Below, piece by piece: positions 12,125-24,579 of a stretch of 64,000 nt of DNA (its first letter is position 1; every line of letters starts with the position of its first letter). The notes under the pieces are model-generated. The model had not been told where the DNA came from, ran no database searches, and saw only the letters and a program-made list of their open reading frames with translations. The position numbers and the translations under genes are program-made. Source of the stretch: Undaria pinnatifida (taxonomy: Eukaryota; Sar; Phaeophyceae; Laminariales; Alariaceae); the NCBI GenBank assembly GCA_012845835.1, contig JABAKD010000006.1:2643006-2707005 (forward strand), given 5' to 3'.

Positions 12125-12440
12125 TGTTGACTCGTTATATGCGCTCTCTCGTCGGCGTCAAGGACATTGCGCTCGGGGAGAACTTTTACGACTATGTTCA
12201 AATGGTGGCGATGCCCGACTAAGGGGAATGTCTGGAGTTCGTTGTTTTCTGCGACCAGGAAATCAACAGAGTGCGGTGGCGAACGTTTGTCCAATATCTC
12301 ACGTTTTGGAGCCTTTTCAACCAAGGGTTGGGGGGAGCAACGTCACCGAGCACTCTCCAGTTCGTTGTTACTATGGGCGACGACTTTCGACACAACTATA
12401 CTATATTGGCGGAATCACTAGTTCTACAGCAGTAGGTGGT
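12125..12440 (+). pseudogene. Coding-like stretch, possibly decayed
   Basis: One plus-strand frame reads smoothly for over 100 codons apart from a single TAA (MRSLVGVKDIALGEN...YDYVQMVAMPD, stop, GECLEFVVFCDQEINRVRWR...FVVTMGDDFRHNY). The composition is protein-like but I recognise no family. It could be a dead mobile-element gene, an exon, or chance. Confidence 0.22.
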
Positions 12441-13619
12441 TCTGCCTATCTAGTTATGTCCTGTGCGTTTGAATAATATGTAAGTTCCGCTAATAGGGGT
12501 GGTTTTTGGTGCTACCAACCCGTGTTTCGTGCCCCCATGGTCCCAGGCAATGAAAAAATACTTTTCGGGAGCGTGTTATATATATCGAAGGTTAGTGATA
12601 ACACAATTGTTTTTTAGCTTGACGGGTACGCGGGTAGGTTGGAGGGCAGATGTACGAGCATGCGGACCTGAGAGAAGACGGGGTTAGCGGACGGCATGGT
12701 TTCTAGTTGTTGTGCCTGGTATCCGCAGAAAGTTTGGGGAAATAAGGAGTTCGGGGCGGCTACACTGCAGTTTACGTGGTGTGTGGAGGAGCACAGTACA
12801 CACGCGTTCAAAATACAAAAGCTAGCCTGGGCGATGATAATGGTATATGGATGGCGTGCAAGATGAGCATGGTTACCAGGGAGGGGAAGCGTTTTGTGGA
12901 GAATGACATACTAGATGTGCAGAAGAGAGAAGACTGACGCGGTGTGCTTAATGATATAATGCGTAGTTTTCTTGCAATGCTTGTAAAATATGTTATATGT
13001 GAGTTTTACCGGTAGAATGGTCGACATTCCGTTTTCCAAGCTGAATGGCGCGTGATGCATTTTCTATTTTTTTCCAACACAACGGCTGTGGGTTTAACCG
13101 GAAGAGAGGTCGATACTAACTTCGCAATTTGTGTTTGGGCAGAGCCAGAACGTCTCGCTGGAAAATCGACGGCTAATCATAGGAAAAACACGACATACGT
13201 TGTTTTATCGTATACTGCAATGCACTCAGCGATTTGCGCTGCCCTGCTGTTCCTCAGTGTACTTCTAATCCTCGCCACACTTCTGCGCGATTCCGAATAA
13301 AAAGTGGTCAATACGGCCAATTTGACCTGGATTTCGCGTAGCCCTGCATAGTCGACTGGTGCACCCAACGTCTCAAACAACCAGTGTGGTAGACTGATAT
13401 GAGGAGATTCTGTGGGATCCTTTGCGGAATGGGAAGTGAGAGGGTATGTAAGAGAGTAGTACTCCTAGTACTTCAGTCAGTACTTTAAGTAGGCACTATG
13501 CGAGCAGTCACTCTCAGTATACAGCACAGTGGTTGGTTCTGTCGAAGTGCGCTCGCAAGGCATAATACACCGTAATATACAAGTTATTAACGCATGTACA
13601 GACCTCAGCCTCGAGATTC

Positions 13620-14190
13620 ACCGACGTCCTCAGAGGGCCTTGGGGTGCTTCCGTCGGTACACTATGGAAATTTTGAAAACGCCTGTGTGTGCGCTGGTGG
13701 CTGACATTGCGGTTGTTGGAAGCCGAGGTGATCGAGACGCTCCTCTGCGGGCGCGTGACATGGGGCCCAAACAAGCCTGATTGCGACAGGCTACGACAGG
13801 TTCATCACTTCATTTACCTCCAAGGCTCAGCTGGCGGAAACGAAAGGTCGACCACCACACCCTTCCGTACGCAGACGCGTCTGCCAAGACAGACTCCGAG
13901 ATCATAGAGATGACAGTGCTGAAACTGAAGACATTGTTTCCGGTATTAACGGCAAATCCGGGGAAACAGCGCCTGCCGCGGAGGGGAATGTTTGAGGAGC
14001 TGATTAATGTCAAGGGCTACACTCCGCGAGGCGAGAGAACGATTCGATGTTGTGTCTAGAAGAAAACATGACGGCATTCGGCATCAACTTCGAAGGGAGC
14101 GATGAAACGCTGCCCAGAGGGCCAGCAGAAACTTTCGACGGGTCAAGGAGGGGGTAGAGGCATTGACGCGGAAAATGCATGACGCGTAGG
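13620..14190 (+). pseudogene. Decayed LINE 3' end (reverse transcriptase C-terminal region)
   Basis: Conceptual translation recalls the C-terminal part of endonuclease/reverse-transcriptase LINE polyproteins: RALGCFRRYTMEI, then LLEAEVIETLLCG.VTW.PNKPDCDRLRQVHH, then WRKRKVDHHTLPYADASAKTDSE, then LPRRGMFEELINVKGY and ENMTAFGINFEG. The pieces lie in order on the plus strand but in different frames, with at least three frame changes and an in-frame stop near 14059. No reverse-transcriptase catalytic core is present in the window. Family assignment rests on remembered motif patterns; an old 5'-truncated insertion is the likely origin. Confidence 0.6.
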
Positions 14191-14320
14191 TAGGGCTGAG
14201 AAGCCGCAGAGCCATACTCGACGGTTGCGTCGGTGCCGCCCACCGTTGGCACCAATACGAGGCGGCTAAGAATGGGGGACGGAGCGGGATGGGACGGAGG
14301 GTCAGGAGCGTCCTGAAATA

Positions 14321-14543
14321 GACGCGTGCTACGATATGGTGCACCACATTTATTTTAAGATTCCTCGTTTCGGGAGCTTACGACCTCTCCCAAACCTCTG
14401 ACGACGTGAAGAAAAATGTAGCTGCCACCGGACAAAAAACTCCCATGACCAAGGTACACTAACAAGAATCATCCGAAAAAAGTTGGCCCGTCATTCAGAA
14501 ACCATTTCACACGAAAAGTGCTACTTCTATGGTAGCACGTGTC
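14321..14543. mobile_element. MITE family B copy B2
   Basis: Left GACGCGTGCTACGATATGG and right (other strand) GACACGTGCTACCATAGAAG. Shares CAGAAACCATTTCACACGAA with B1 and B3. It sits about 130 bp after the LINE remnant. Confidence 0.6.
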
Positions 14544-15007
14544 CAAAGAGACTGGATTATGGTCTAGCGATTATCTGTCTGATGTGTGCGCCTTACTATG
14601 GCCGGTGTAGGTAACGCAAGGCCAGCCGGACTTCTTCGCCCTGCCGTGTTCCTCCCTCATACCCATTATGAACTTCTTGATGCCCTCTATCGAGGTGAAA
14701 AACGCTTATTTGTGTCAGACTCCAGGATCTTCTGCTCTGGAGTCTAGCTTTCCTTGTTTTTTTTTTCTCTTTTTTTCCGTTCCGTCCTGTCATTCGTGCA
14801 CATGCGTATTGATATCGTTTTCTGATTGTTTGATTGCTATTTTTCGTAACACCCCCTTTCCTGGCAAGTTCACGTATTCATTTGCTACGTGTAATAAATC
14901 AACACGTGGTTGCCCTGAATTTTCGCCTCATATATCCGACGCGCATTATACTTCTGTTTGCTTTTCTTGGCGTTTCAATAAAAGACGAGCGGTGTAGTAC
15001 GCACATT

Positions 15008-15435
15008 TCAAAGATGAGTATCGACCCTAAATTTGTCGAACTCACAGCTGACGTTGTTAGAAGAGCCATCCCAAATAGGGTTGCAGCAGAAAGTCCCGGA
15101 GCTCCTGACATGAGGAACTCAATATCTCCACCCGAAAAACGACATCGAAGGCATTCGGTCGCACAACCCGACTAAGCTTCTATGCGTTAGTTCAAAAATA
15201 TCATGTATTCGCGAAATTACTTCATTGAAAATTGACCGGCAGTTCTTCACACGAGGAACTCAATCGCCCAGGGACGTTTCGGCGCAAAAACTGCAACCCC
15301 TACTCTGAGATTACTCAGAATCATTTTATAAAATAATTATATAGACGCTATAGACTAGTAGTCTATTTCATTAAATATTAATCGAGGACGTCAGCCGTGA
15401 GTTCGACGAATTTCAGGTCGGTACTCATCTTCGCC
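15008..15435. mobile_element. Family C short element
   Basis: Inverted arms of about 50 bp: 15008-15056 (CAAAGATGAGTATCGACC, GTCGAACTCACAGCTGACG) and 15384-15435 as reverse complement. The arm resembles the family C arm at 9209-9290. A C-arm-like sequence also recurs at 15880-15960. Confidence 0.5.
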
Positions 15436-16115
15436 AGCTGCGTTGTTGGTACTTGTAACATACTAAATGGGTGAGTTTTTTATGGGGAGGTGTCCTGTTT
15501 TCTGTGGCACTTTATAGTGGTAAGTGTTGGTACTTTTACTTCAGGTGGGGAATTTTGAGCAAGATCTAACATCACATGGATGTCATCTACTATATAAATT
15601 CATTGCAGTAGTTTCCGCTATACCGCTCTATCGTATGTATGGGAGAAAGTTCATTTGGTTTTTCTCCCCCCCGGGCTGATATATTATCGGGAGGAGGAGT
15701 ACGAATAATACAGAATATTTGCAGTTATCTTATATGTTACTCTTAATACAGCATTCGAGACTGAAAGTCAGCTACTCCGCGCCCCAAAAAATGAAAATTA
15801 TAACTCTGTGGGACACGAACCCACGGTTCCAAATTGATACGCTGTCACTATATCTATCACTTTACGAAAAACATTTTAAGGACGTCAGGTAGGTGTGAGC
15901 TCGACGAATTTCGGGTAAGTACGCAAATTTTGAAGCTGCTTTTTGATACTTGTACTGTACTATGTTGGTAAATTGCTTAGTCTAATGGGAGGGATTCTAC
16001 TCTTTTACAATGTAAATACAAATTTTTTTCCCCACTACAACGAGTGTTGTTTGTATTTTTTCTTTAGGTGAGAAATTTTGAAGTAATCTAACATCGTATC
16101 TTTTCTATAAACATA
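15360..16115. repeat. Diverged direct repeat, about 240-bp arms roughly 500 bp apart
   Basis: Segments from about 15385 and 15880 share GGACGTCAG, TTCGACGAATTTC or CTCGACGAATTTC, TACTTGTA and, further on, AGGTGGGGAATTTTG or AGGTGAGAAATTTTG with ATCTAACATC. A related piece occurs at about 19530-19740. Confidence 0.45.
15790..15860 (-). repeat. tRNA-like remnant with intact T arm
   Basis: On the minus strand, 15824-15808 reads GTGGGTTCGTGTCCCAC, a perfect 5-bp T stem with a 7-nt loop. Upstream there is a weak D-arm-like segment but no matching acceptor stem. It may be a second class of tRNA-derived SINE or a degenerate tRNA. Confidence 0.35.
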
Positions 16116-16125
16116 CAAGGGCTCC

Positions 16126-16157
16126 GCATGGGCGCCGGCATTCGCCGGCGCCCATGC
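16126..16157. other. Perfect GC-rich hairpin (14-bp stem, 4-nt loop)
   Basis: GCATGGGCGCCGGC at 16126-16139 is the exact reverse complement of 16144-16157, with loop ATTC. It stands out in AT-rich surroundings. No T-run follows and no gene ends nearby, so a transcription terminator is not indicated. It could be the tip of a small foldback element. Confidence 0.8.
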
Positions 16158-16159
16158 TT

Positions 16160-18020
16160 CGGGTAGGGCAGGGCAGCACTTCGACAACTCAAGGTGTAGC
16201 TGTCCGATTTGGCATGCATTGAACTTTAAGGTAATGCCAAGAGTTTAATACGAACATGCGATTATGAAAGTCATGATTTGACAAAAGAAAAAACGTGATA
16301 TTATACTGAGTACAACAAAGAAGGCAAGGATAGGCGAAACACACTATGTTAAATGCGCCGTCAAGTAAACGTTGGCGTCTATCAAACAAAAATACCGAAA
16401 AGAGTATTATTGAGAACCTGCGTCGCTTCTAGGCGAAACGAAAGAGGCCTTGACATTAATGAAGAGACTGCACTGCTGTCCCCGTGGCAATGGAGGTTCG
16501 AAGTCGACAGGATGCAAAGTCGGGTTGCATCAAACGTCGACATGGGGCCATGTCAGCCGGCGAGGTTTTGGAAGAAGATTGGTTTGTTTGTTGCGTGAAG
16601 GCTGTCGCATTGATTAGTCTGCATGGTTGCGGGCGAGGAGAAAAACGAAGAAGAGGAGGGCGATATTTCGTTGCGTCGGCGTTGTCTAAGAAAGGTGCGG
16701 GGGTGGCTTTGCCCGTAGGGGAGGTTGGCGTAGCGCTTCTTCTCTGTTATTTCTCGAGAAGGCGGGATATGTGTGTCTGCTATCTTTGCTTCGTGGGTGC
16801 TTTCACGTTGTCGAAATCGGACGCGTCCCCTCAATACATAATATCCGAAGTGTCTCTACCATGACGACTGCTGATGGTGCCGTGCGTATTTCCTAGAGAC
16901 TGACATATTATTTACTGGTAGAAATAATCATATACCTTTCTTTGAAACAATTTTTTTTCTTCATCCAATTTATCATCCCCGCACCATTCTCGCGCTCCCT
17001 CCCAGTAGTAACTCAGATCCGGGGTCACATAGCGGGCCCTCCTCCTCCCTCCCCACTTCGGCACGTTCCTTCATTTTTACCGCGAGCAGAATCGAGCATT
17101 TTCTTCCCTCGTCGACTCGCGTCGAATTGTACCTAGCAGGCGCTCGCAGCAGTTGATCTCTTTTTTTGATTGCATTTTTGCAAATTAGGTCATATTCATC
17201 GTGGTGGGTGTCGAACTCAAGGACAACCAAACGTTGGAGGTATTCGAGGGTAAAACCACTAGACCACCGGGGCGGCCGCCTGACAACTGAATAAAACAAA
17301 ACAGGATCTTTGCATAGGGTTCTAAATCGTGTTGGCAGAAAACCAAATTTGCAGGAAGCAGCTGAAAGGTCAAGAAACAGGCAATATTTCAGTTGTTGTG
17401 GCTCTCACATTAACTCGCACAATCCAGTCCGTGGTCACTGGACTGGTTCCAGTCACTCTGGAGCAGAGGAATACCCTAGGGAAAAACACAAACAACCCAA
17501 GGTGGTACACGCATAAATCACAGCTGACGCAATACATGCCTCCACCAGAAACATATAAAAGTGAGATCGGGAGTCAGTATACGATGTGCCAGGTCCATAC
17601 CGGTGCATACGTCTCATTACTCGCGCCTGGGAAAACCGACTATACCGCTTGCCACCCAAGAAAGACTACCACGTATATATCACACGTAGTATCTATCACT
17701 ACGCATACGCACAACAGACGCAAGTCAATTGGAAAAAAGAAACAAAGATAAAAGAAGAGAAAAGAAAGGAAATGGGTGCATGGGGCCAAGAAAAAAAAAA
17801 GAAAAATATATTTTGGGGGGTCTACTGGCGAGGCTGCCACCAGAACGGGATGTCACATGTCGCGTGGTCTTTCGGCGGTCTACAGCAGTAGTACTACGAA
17901 CGACTTCCGACACACCCATCGAAGCACGGACTACCGGCCAATTACGCGATCGATAGCTGGCCGTGGTTGTCACGTGTCTCTGTGTTGGGGGCCCCTGCCC
18001 TGCCTCTTGTTGGCTCTTGA
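16160..18020. other. No gene seen apart from the SINE copy
   Basis: A 126-codon frame (16484-16864) and a 140-codon frame (17329-17751) show no recognisable motif, and neither shows obvious splice-site context. Purine-rich runs lie around 17730-17815. Confidence 0.4.
17199..17280 (-). repeat. tRNA-Glu-like SINE head, second copy
   Basis: Read on the minus strand it has CCGGTGGTCTAGTGGTTT (A box) and CCTTGAGTTCGACACCC (B box), about 55 bases apart. The boxes match the copy at 40245-40327 while the region between them has diverged. Confidence 0.6.
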
Positions 18021-18950
18021 GAGTGATGCGTGTACGACTAAACTTGCCAACGAACGGCACTCGCACTGCACTTTGAGCTATCTGCTGTAGTTCTGGTTGC
18101 TACTTGTTGCTGCATTATGTGCTAGACGTTTCGCCCTTCGGCTACTGCTGTACACCTGCTGTTGTGTGTTTGCCAATGTCGTCAGTAGGCGTTCATGCTC
18201 GTCGTACATATTGCTGTTCTCACCGAGTACGTGCGGGTTTCCTCGTACCTCAACCGTACGACGACGAGCTCAAAACAGAAGGGAGGTGACATGAAATGGC
18301 ATGGACAATGGCCACATAGAAGCGAGCATAGCGGGATAGTTCGCTGCGAATCAACCGCACTCGTTCATGCCTACAGCAGAGGCTGGCTGGAGTGTCAGCG
18401 GCCGTGCTAAAGCCAGGGCCAAAGGCCGAAGAGACGGCTCTTCTACCTGGTAGGTTTTGTCTCGAAATTCTGTTATATGTGGGACAGAGTGATGCGTGTA
18501 CGACTAAACTTGCCAACGGCACTCGCACTGCACTTTGAGCTATCTGCTGTAGTTCTGGTTGCTACTAGTTGGTGCATCATGTGCTAGAAGTTTCGCCCTT
18601 CGGCTACTGCTGCTACACCTGCCGTTGTTTGCTTGCCAATGTCGTCAATTGGTGTTCATACTCGTCGTACATACTGCTGTTCTCACCGAGTACGTACGGG
18701 TTTCCTCGTACCTCAACCGTACGACGACGAGCTCAAAACAGAAGGGAGGTGGCATGAAATGGCATGGACAATGGCCACATAGAAGCGAGCACAGCGGGAT
18801 AGTTCGCTGCAAATCAACCGCACTCGTTCATACCTACAGCGGAGGCTGGCAGGAGTGTCAGCGGCCGTGCTAAAGCCAGGGCCAAAGGCCGAAGAGACGG
18901 CTCTACCTGCTATTAATAGGTTTTGTCTCGAAATTCTGTTACGTGAAAGT
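18021..18950. repeat. Tandem duplication, 466-bp unit, two copies
   Basis: Copy 1 begins GAGTGATGCGTGTACGACTA at 18021 and copy 2 begins with the same bases at 18487. The copies are roughly 90% or more alike with small indels throughout, including four bases near 18051 and differences near 18450. Frames of 60-104 codons in both copies shift relative to each other and look non-coding. Confidence 0.85.
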
Positions 18951-19269
18951 ATCATGATTTGGGAGTTATTTGGTCACGAAACGTCTTGCCGTCGGTAATT
19001 TGTGTCACGAAGCTGTTGGATATTGTCGGTAACTTGTGTCACGTTTTACGTGAACCCACACTAGAAAATTGAATTTCCAGCTGGCAAAACGAGCAGAAAC
19101 GAAAACAATAAAATGCCGAGCAAGAAACCAAACGAACTACTAGTAAAAAAGTACAGCAAAGAAACTAACGCTCGAGAGTATGCCACCGCAAAAATCTAAA
19201 CATTATCACGTACCGTTTAAAAATGATGCCAATTTTGAAAATCATTCTGGCGTTGCAGCCATTAAGATC

Positions 19270-19420
19270 CAACAGTTTTTCCAAAATTCCTCCTCGACAC
19301 TCGCTCGTCTCGCTCGGCGCCCGTCCGCGTTCACGTCGATGTGCGGAACGGACACGGCAGGGCGAGGGGCGTTGGAGCCGCCCCCCGAAGGCGGCGCTCG
19401 AACCAAGGCATATTCGACCG
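19270..19420. other. GC-rich island in AT-rich surroundings
   Basis: About 130 bases rich in CG dinucleotides, including the small hairpin GCCGCCCCCCGAAGGCGGC. Frames are open on both strands (101 and 108 codons) with no recognised domain. It may be a fragment of foreign or mobile DNA. Confidence 0.35.
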
Positions 19421-20789
19421 AGAATTCCAGTTCCGCGAATCGCATATTTAGGCCGAGACAAAAAACTCCTGACCAAAGCCCATGACACCAAGGAATGACT
19501 CGATATTCAAGGAATGATTTTATATATATTTATTTCTGTAGTTTTCACTATGTTTTGCTCTACCATATGTATGGTGGATGGTTTGCGCATGGATGGCTTG
19601 GTCAGGGTTGTTGGTACTTGTGGTTAAGTGCGTAGGTAAGTTATCTCTACCTGGGGATGGTTTTATATTTATATTTCTTTATTTTTTTTCACCTTTGTGG
19701 CGGGGTTTGGTATACATCGGGATTTTGTTCGTCGTTGGCCATATATCCCCAGCACAATGCTCGATGCTCAAACGCAACACCAACCACCACATTAATATCG
19801 TCATTTTGTCAATATACAGAATACCAAACGTCCTTTATGGTATCAATATTCCACCGTCTGGCTGACAGTATACGGAAACGCTCCTTGCCGCTCTACACTG
19901 TCCTGCCAGCCGCCGCTCATGACACGAACGGACGCAAACCAAACGCCAAAGAAACGACAGCGGTGTGGTCTGCTACGTTTGGTCTGTTCGCTGTGTGCTG
20001 TGATGGGCGAAGGCTGTGAGCTGGTTGGCTATTGTCGGCTTTGTGCGGTGGACGTGTGACGTGTGCCGATTCTGGCAAATAAAAAGCCTTCCACTTCTTT
20101 AGAAAGAAGTAAGTTTCACTGCCAATATGTAAATATTCATGCTTAACCAAGTAACATACTTTGGTTATTTACGCTAGTTGCCTAAATAAGCAACTAACCT
20201 GCCTGACTAAACAACCATTTCTCGAATATGCGTTGATAGAAGCAACACCATTCTGAAGTTGATCACCAGCATTAGTGTACACATTAGTACACACACGTGT
20301 TTCGAGTGGAACATTAAGGCATGGCCAAAATGATGGACAACGTTTAGCATTAATAATGAGGAGAACATAACTGAGCGAAGGGACAGCGCTGAGACGAAGT
20401 CTCTCCGTATGTAACGGCAATAAATTGCCGACAAGCTGCCATTATGCAATCCCATCGACTTTCCTCCCGTGCGTTTTTGTGTGTATGACATTGTGTTTGC
20501 GTGTGTCAGTCTGTCTGCGTGTTGACGCCGGCTCCTGAAACACGACACAACCGGAGCCGGTTTCGACCGTGACAGTGGCTACATAACACAATACGTATGT
20601 TTGCCTTTCATTCACCTCTGACGGCATCCAAAACCATGTCGAAATGGTCGATCTTGCTCGTGATAGGCCCTCAGAAGCCTGAAGGCCCACAGACGGTCCG
20701 TTACCAAGTGGTTTGTGTTCTTCACCCAAAATATGTCATTTTTCCACCAATCAACACAAGAACCGCACATCGATGGGGGGAGGAAGAGA

Positions 20790-22450
20790 GGGAGTTAACT
20801 CTCGCCGAACGAGAACTTTTGTTTGTTAGACCAGCTCCGCAAACTGCGAGGAGCATTCCGATTGTTTTGGACAAGGGCGAAGGGAGACCGAATGGAATTG
20901 AATGTCAACGAAAGAACGTGCGAAGTGGCGGGCAGAGTGAACTCCATCGTCGAGGCGACGACGGAGAAAGAAAGCCAGAGGATGGCAAACAGAGCCAACG
21001 ACCGCCACGCACACCATCACGAGAGCAGCGACTTTTTTTGCTTTTACCAGACGGTAGTACCGCAAGCTACAGGGCGTATTATATTTTACTTGAATGGGGG
21101 AGTATGAGCGTCGACTGGAATTGAGCGCGCGAACAAGAGCACTTGCGAAGGGGCGAGTATATTGAGCTAAGGCGATGAGGCGGATACTGAAAGGGGCAGG
21201 AGAAGGATGAGACACAGAGACAGACGACCCTCACGCTGACCATCATGAGTGCGGCGATCGACTATTGCTTTTTTTTCGAGGCTGAACGACCGCAATCTAA
21301 GAGGAGCATTTTTTTTTTGGGGGGGGGGGAAGAAGGGGGGCCAACTGGAATTGAGTGTCAGCAAAAGCCCGTGAGAAGAAAGTAGCAGAGTGAGCCCCAC
21401 CATCATCACCCACCTCCCCGTATATACTGCTGCGGTGGCGGTGGTGGAGGTAATTCTGGTGGAAGTGGAGGTGGCGATACCGACGATGTTTGAATTGGTG
21501 GGTTCTGAAGCCAGTAAACACATGACCTAGGAAGCTCTGATGTAATGTCTGCGTGCGACGAAGGATAGGCACTGCATAGATAGGGTGTGTAGCAGGCTGG
21601 TATCATACCCGCTGGTAACTCGCACTTTACAGAAGTACATAGATCCTAGTTGCTGCATACGTACTGGTATTACTATTTCCTAACTACAAATCGACGCGAG
21701 GCGACGAGGGAAAAAAAAATCTAAAAACAATTCTACATGAAAAATGAAAGCACGTACCGTCGAGGGGAGAAGCAGGAGAGCCCACTATGTGACCCCGAAT
21801 CTCACTTACTACTGAGGGGGAGCGCGACAAGACTAAGAGTAGTCTACAATGCGAGAATAATTAGTGTAAACCTAGGAAAACACAACATATAATAAGCAAA
21901 ATGCGAGGCACGGCGTCCAATGAACCAGACCAGTTCATGCAAGGTTTCCAGGCTGATGTGCATCGATTAATGACGAGGATTCCAAGCCTGAACTGCTGTA
22001 CTACTTTAGTACTAATAATACTACAAACCTGACCGTGCAAAACGAAATATTTCTGCGATGGCGCGTATAGATGAATGACAAAGATCCCAACGTTAAACTA
22101 CTGTAATACGTCTCTTGCAGCTGTGTGTATCAGGTTGAGCAAACGAATCCATTCATGACAGAATAAAGGAATAAAAGGATGCATTTCCTTCCACAGCTGT
22201 CTGATTTTGTCCCCCTCAGAAACGGGTTATATAGTTTTCGTGCACAGACTGACTAACATCACCCTGTTGACCCTGATAGCTACACTGTAGTTGCAACGGG
22301 AGTCGCCGACCTGTATCCTTGTTGAGGACACACAACTCGTAATACGCGCGATCGGAGTATCACACACAGCTTGCAAACCCTAAACTTTAAAGGTGAGTTT
22401 CGACAAAATATTCTATCTCACAGCTGGAGTGTATTTTCATTTTTTTTAAA
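20790..22450. repeat. Compound dispersed repeat, copy 2
   Basis: Order here is D units (20795-21430), E (21550-21710), F (21945-22160: GTGCATCGATTAATGAC, GTGTATCAGGTTGAGC), then X (22190-22400). Block X is very similar over about 200 bp to 9040-9250. The D region gives a 175-codon reading frame that I regard as spurious. Confidence 0.5.
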
Positions 22451-24210
22451 ATACAAGAACAGTCAACCCAGTACTTGATGCAGTTATGAACTTGACCAGT
22501 TATAGACGTCTATTAATCTCCTCGACGAGTTCCCACTCTCGAAGCAGATATTAAGAGCTACGCGGCGAAATTCGGGGTATCGGTTGTTGTACGTTTTATG
22601 TACCGGTTTGTTGTCACAAGCACGTCCGATGGTTCCATTACCCGATTGTAGCAACAACTCGCACCTCGGACACATTTCGTCGTAGATTATCATCCAGATA
22701 CTCCATCTGTTGTTTTTTTGCTTTTTTTATAAATTCAACAGAGTTTTTGGAAAAATGGGAACGGAGCCTAAATTGAGAACGGATTGGTAATTTAAAAAGC
22801 AAACCAATTGTGTTCAACTCCAAGAAAAAAAGACGACAGCCTTGAGGGTCTGTGCAGCAGCGTTCGAATGAGGTGTCGCTCAGGCTGGAAGTCCTCGGCA
22901 TCGCCACGGTAGCCAGCATCTAGAGAAATCACAATATAGCCAGCGTATATCGATGTGGGATTGTGGTACGGATTCACGCCAGGAAACCTGCGATACAAAC
23001 AGTAGATCATCCAACTAACTCAGCTCTCACCCAGTTACATGGCAATGAATGGCCTGTGGGCCATCTTTCAAAAAAGACATTAACCAGCCATTTTTCCGCG
23101 TTGAAATACATGTGTCATGATGAGTAGGGATTTGATCTCTGTTCAAGGTATATAGTCTAGTCTGCAAGTATAATATAATTATTGGCAAGTATGTTTCGAA
23201 TGCCTATTCTACTGTTAATTAGCACCTCCGATGTCGTATGTGCAGTGTGTTGATGGGTGTTGTTCACATTACGCCGACATTTTCAGCCATCGAACATACA
23301 TCTACAGTACGTCCAGCTTAATAACCGGTGTCCGTCCCCTTTGTATAAATACGAGGCATCTATTGCTATTGCTACTACTGCTATTGCTATTGCTATTGCC
23401 ATTGCTATTGTTATTGTGGCCACAAAGCGCAAGACAGATATACACGTTGCAATAACAGCAAGGGAGTTGTTACACGCAATACCTACTACAATGAATATGG
23501 GGGCGAAACAAGTATAAAACTTGCCCACAAAACACATCGTGCAAGGAGGGAGGCAAGGAAGATGGAGAACAAAAACTGAAGAATGATAGAAACGTAAAAG
23601 AATGGAAAGGAAATAAAACTATTAGGTCTGGACAAATAGACGAGGGAAGGAATACTATCACCGTACATTCAACTAGAAATCGCTATGGAATAGTACCCTT
23701 GGTATCGCAATAAACCTTTGAAAATCTTCATCTCACAGCTGCACGAATGAGTGCACCATTAGTTTGCAAGTGGCTTCACACACCACCGATGCGTCGATTG
23801 TGTGTTGCGTGGGTAAATCGATTGCCAATCATTCTTATGCCGTACGCAGCTCTATCTGCAGATCCTTTTCCCATAACAAGTACTGCCAGTGGGCTATTTA
23901 AACGGCACTGTACGGTTCGCTGCACCATCTCTACGATGTTCTCGTTTTTGTGTATGCGCATGGACCTTTTGGGCAATATCGTTCGAAACAAAAAGTTCTT
24001 ACTTTGCTGGGAAATGTAACTGCGCTTTGGAAGTAGACATATCAAGCGGGTAGCACACATACATGCAAAATAGATATATCAGTGGACTAGAGACATTTGA
24101 TAAACCTGCGTTTAGTGCTTAAATAAAGTGTTTCCGCGTGGCACATCGCTTTTCTGACGCTTCGTGAACGAAGAACACGGCCTGTTGTTTGATTCCGCAT
24201 AATAACGTGT
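22450..24210. other. No gene seen
   Basis: Short frames only. A fragment of the family C arm (TTCATCTCACAGCTGCACGA) lies near 23730. Confidence 0.4.
23365..23415. repeat. Simple repeat (ATTGCT)n
   Basis: Imperfect hexanucleotide run of GCTATT units with two GCTACT variants. Confidence 0.85.
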
Positions 24211-24211
24211 C

Positions 24212-24375
24212 ATCATGAATAGTTGGAAAAGGCACAAACAAACCACCTGCACCAGCCGTGGGCGTGATACCAGACACCACCCTGCCCCTCGTGTCAGAAT
24301 GATTAGTTGGAAAAGGCACAAACAAACCAACTGCACCAGCCATGGGCGTGATACCAGACACCACCCTGCCCCCTG
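24212..24375. repeat. Tandem duplication, 84-bp unit, two copies
   Basis: AGTTGGAAAAGGCACAAACA at 24221 recurs at 24305, each followed by GGGCGTGATACCAGACACCA. Only a few substitutions separate the copies. Confidence 0.85.
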
Positions 24376-24549
24376 CAACCGCCCCGCCCCCCCCCGGTAC
24401 TTTTCTAGGTATATTTTGTTCGTGATTTTGTATACAGCGTGCCGAAGGGGCGAACGAAGGTGTTGCTATCACATTCATTCATGCAACTACCTAGACGTGG
24501 TGTTCTGGTGTAACTGCTTCGTTGGGTGCTGTACTGCTGTCGCGTAGGA

Positions 24550-24576
24550 AATGGTTATGCATGCATGCATGCATGC
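24550..24576. repeat. Simple repeat (ATGC)n
   Basis: Six or so tandem ATGC units in a row. Confidence 0.8.
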
Positions 24577-24579
24577 ACA

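Noticed and set aside
20597-21124. 175-codon frame as a gene
   Set aside because: It overlaps family D repeat units that also occur at 7.7-8.2 kb and 9.4-9.9 kb, where the frame is not conserved.
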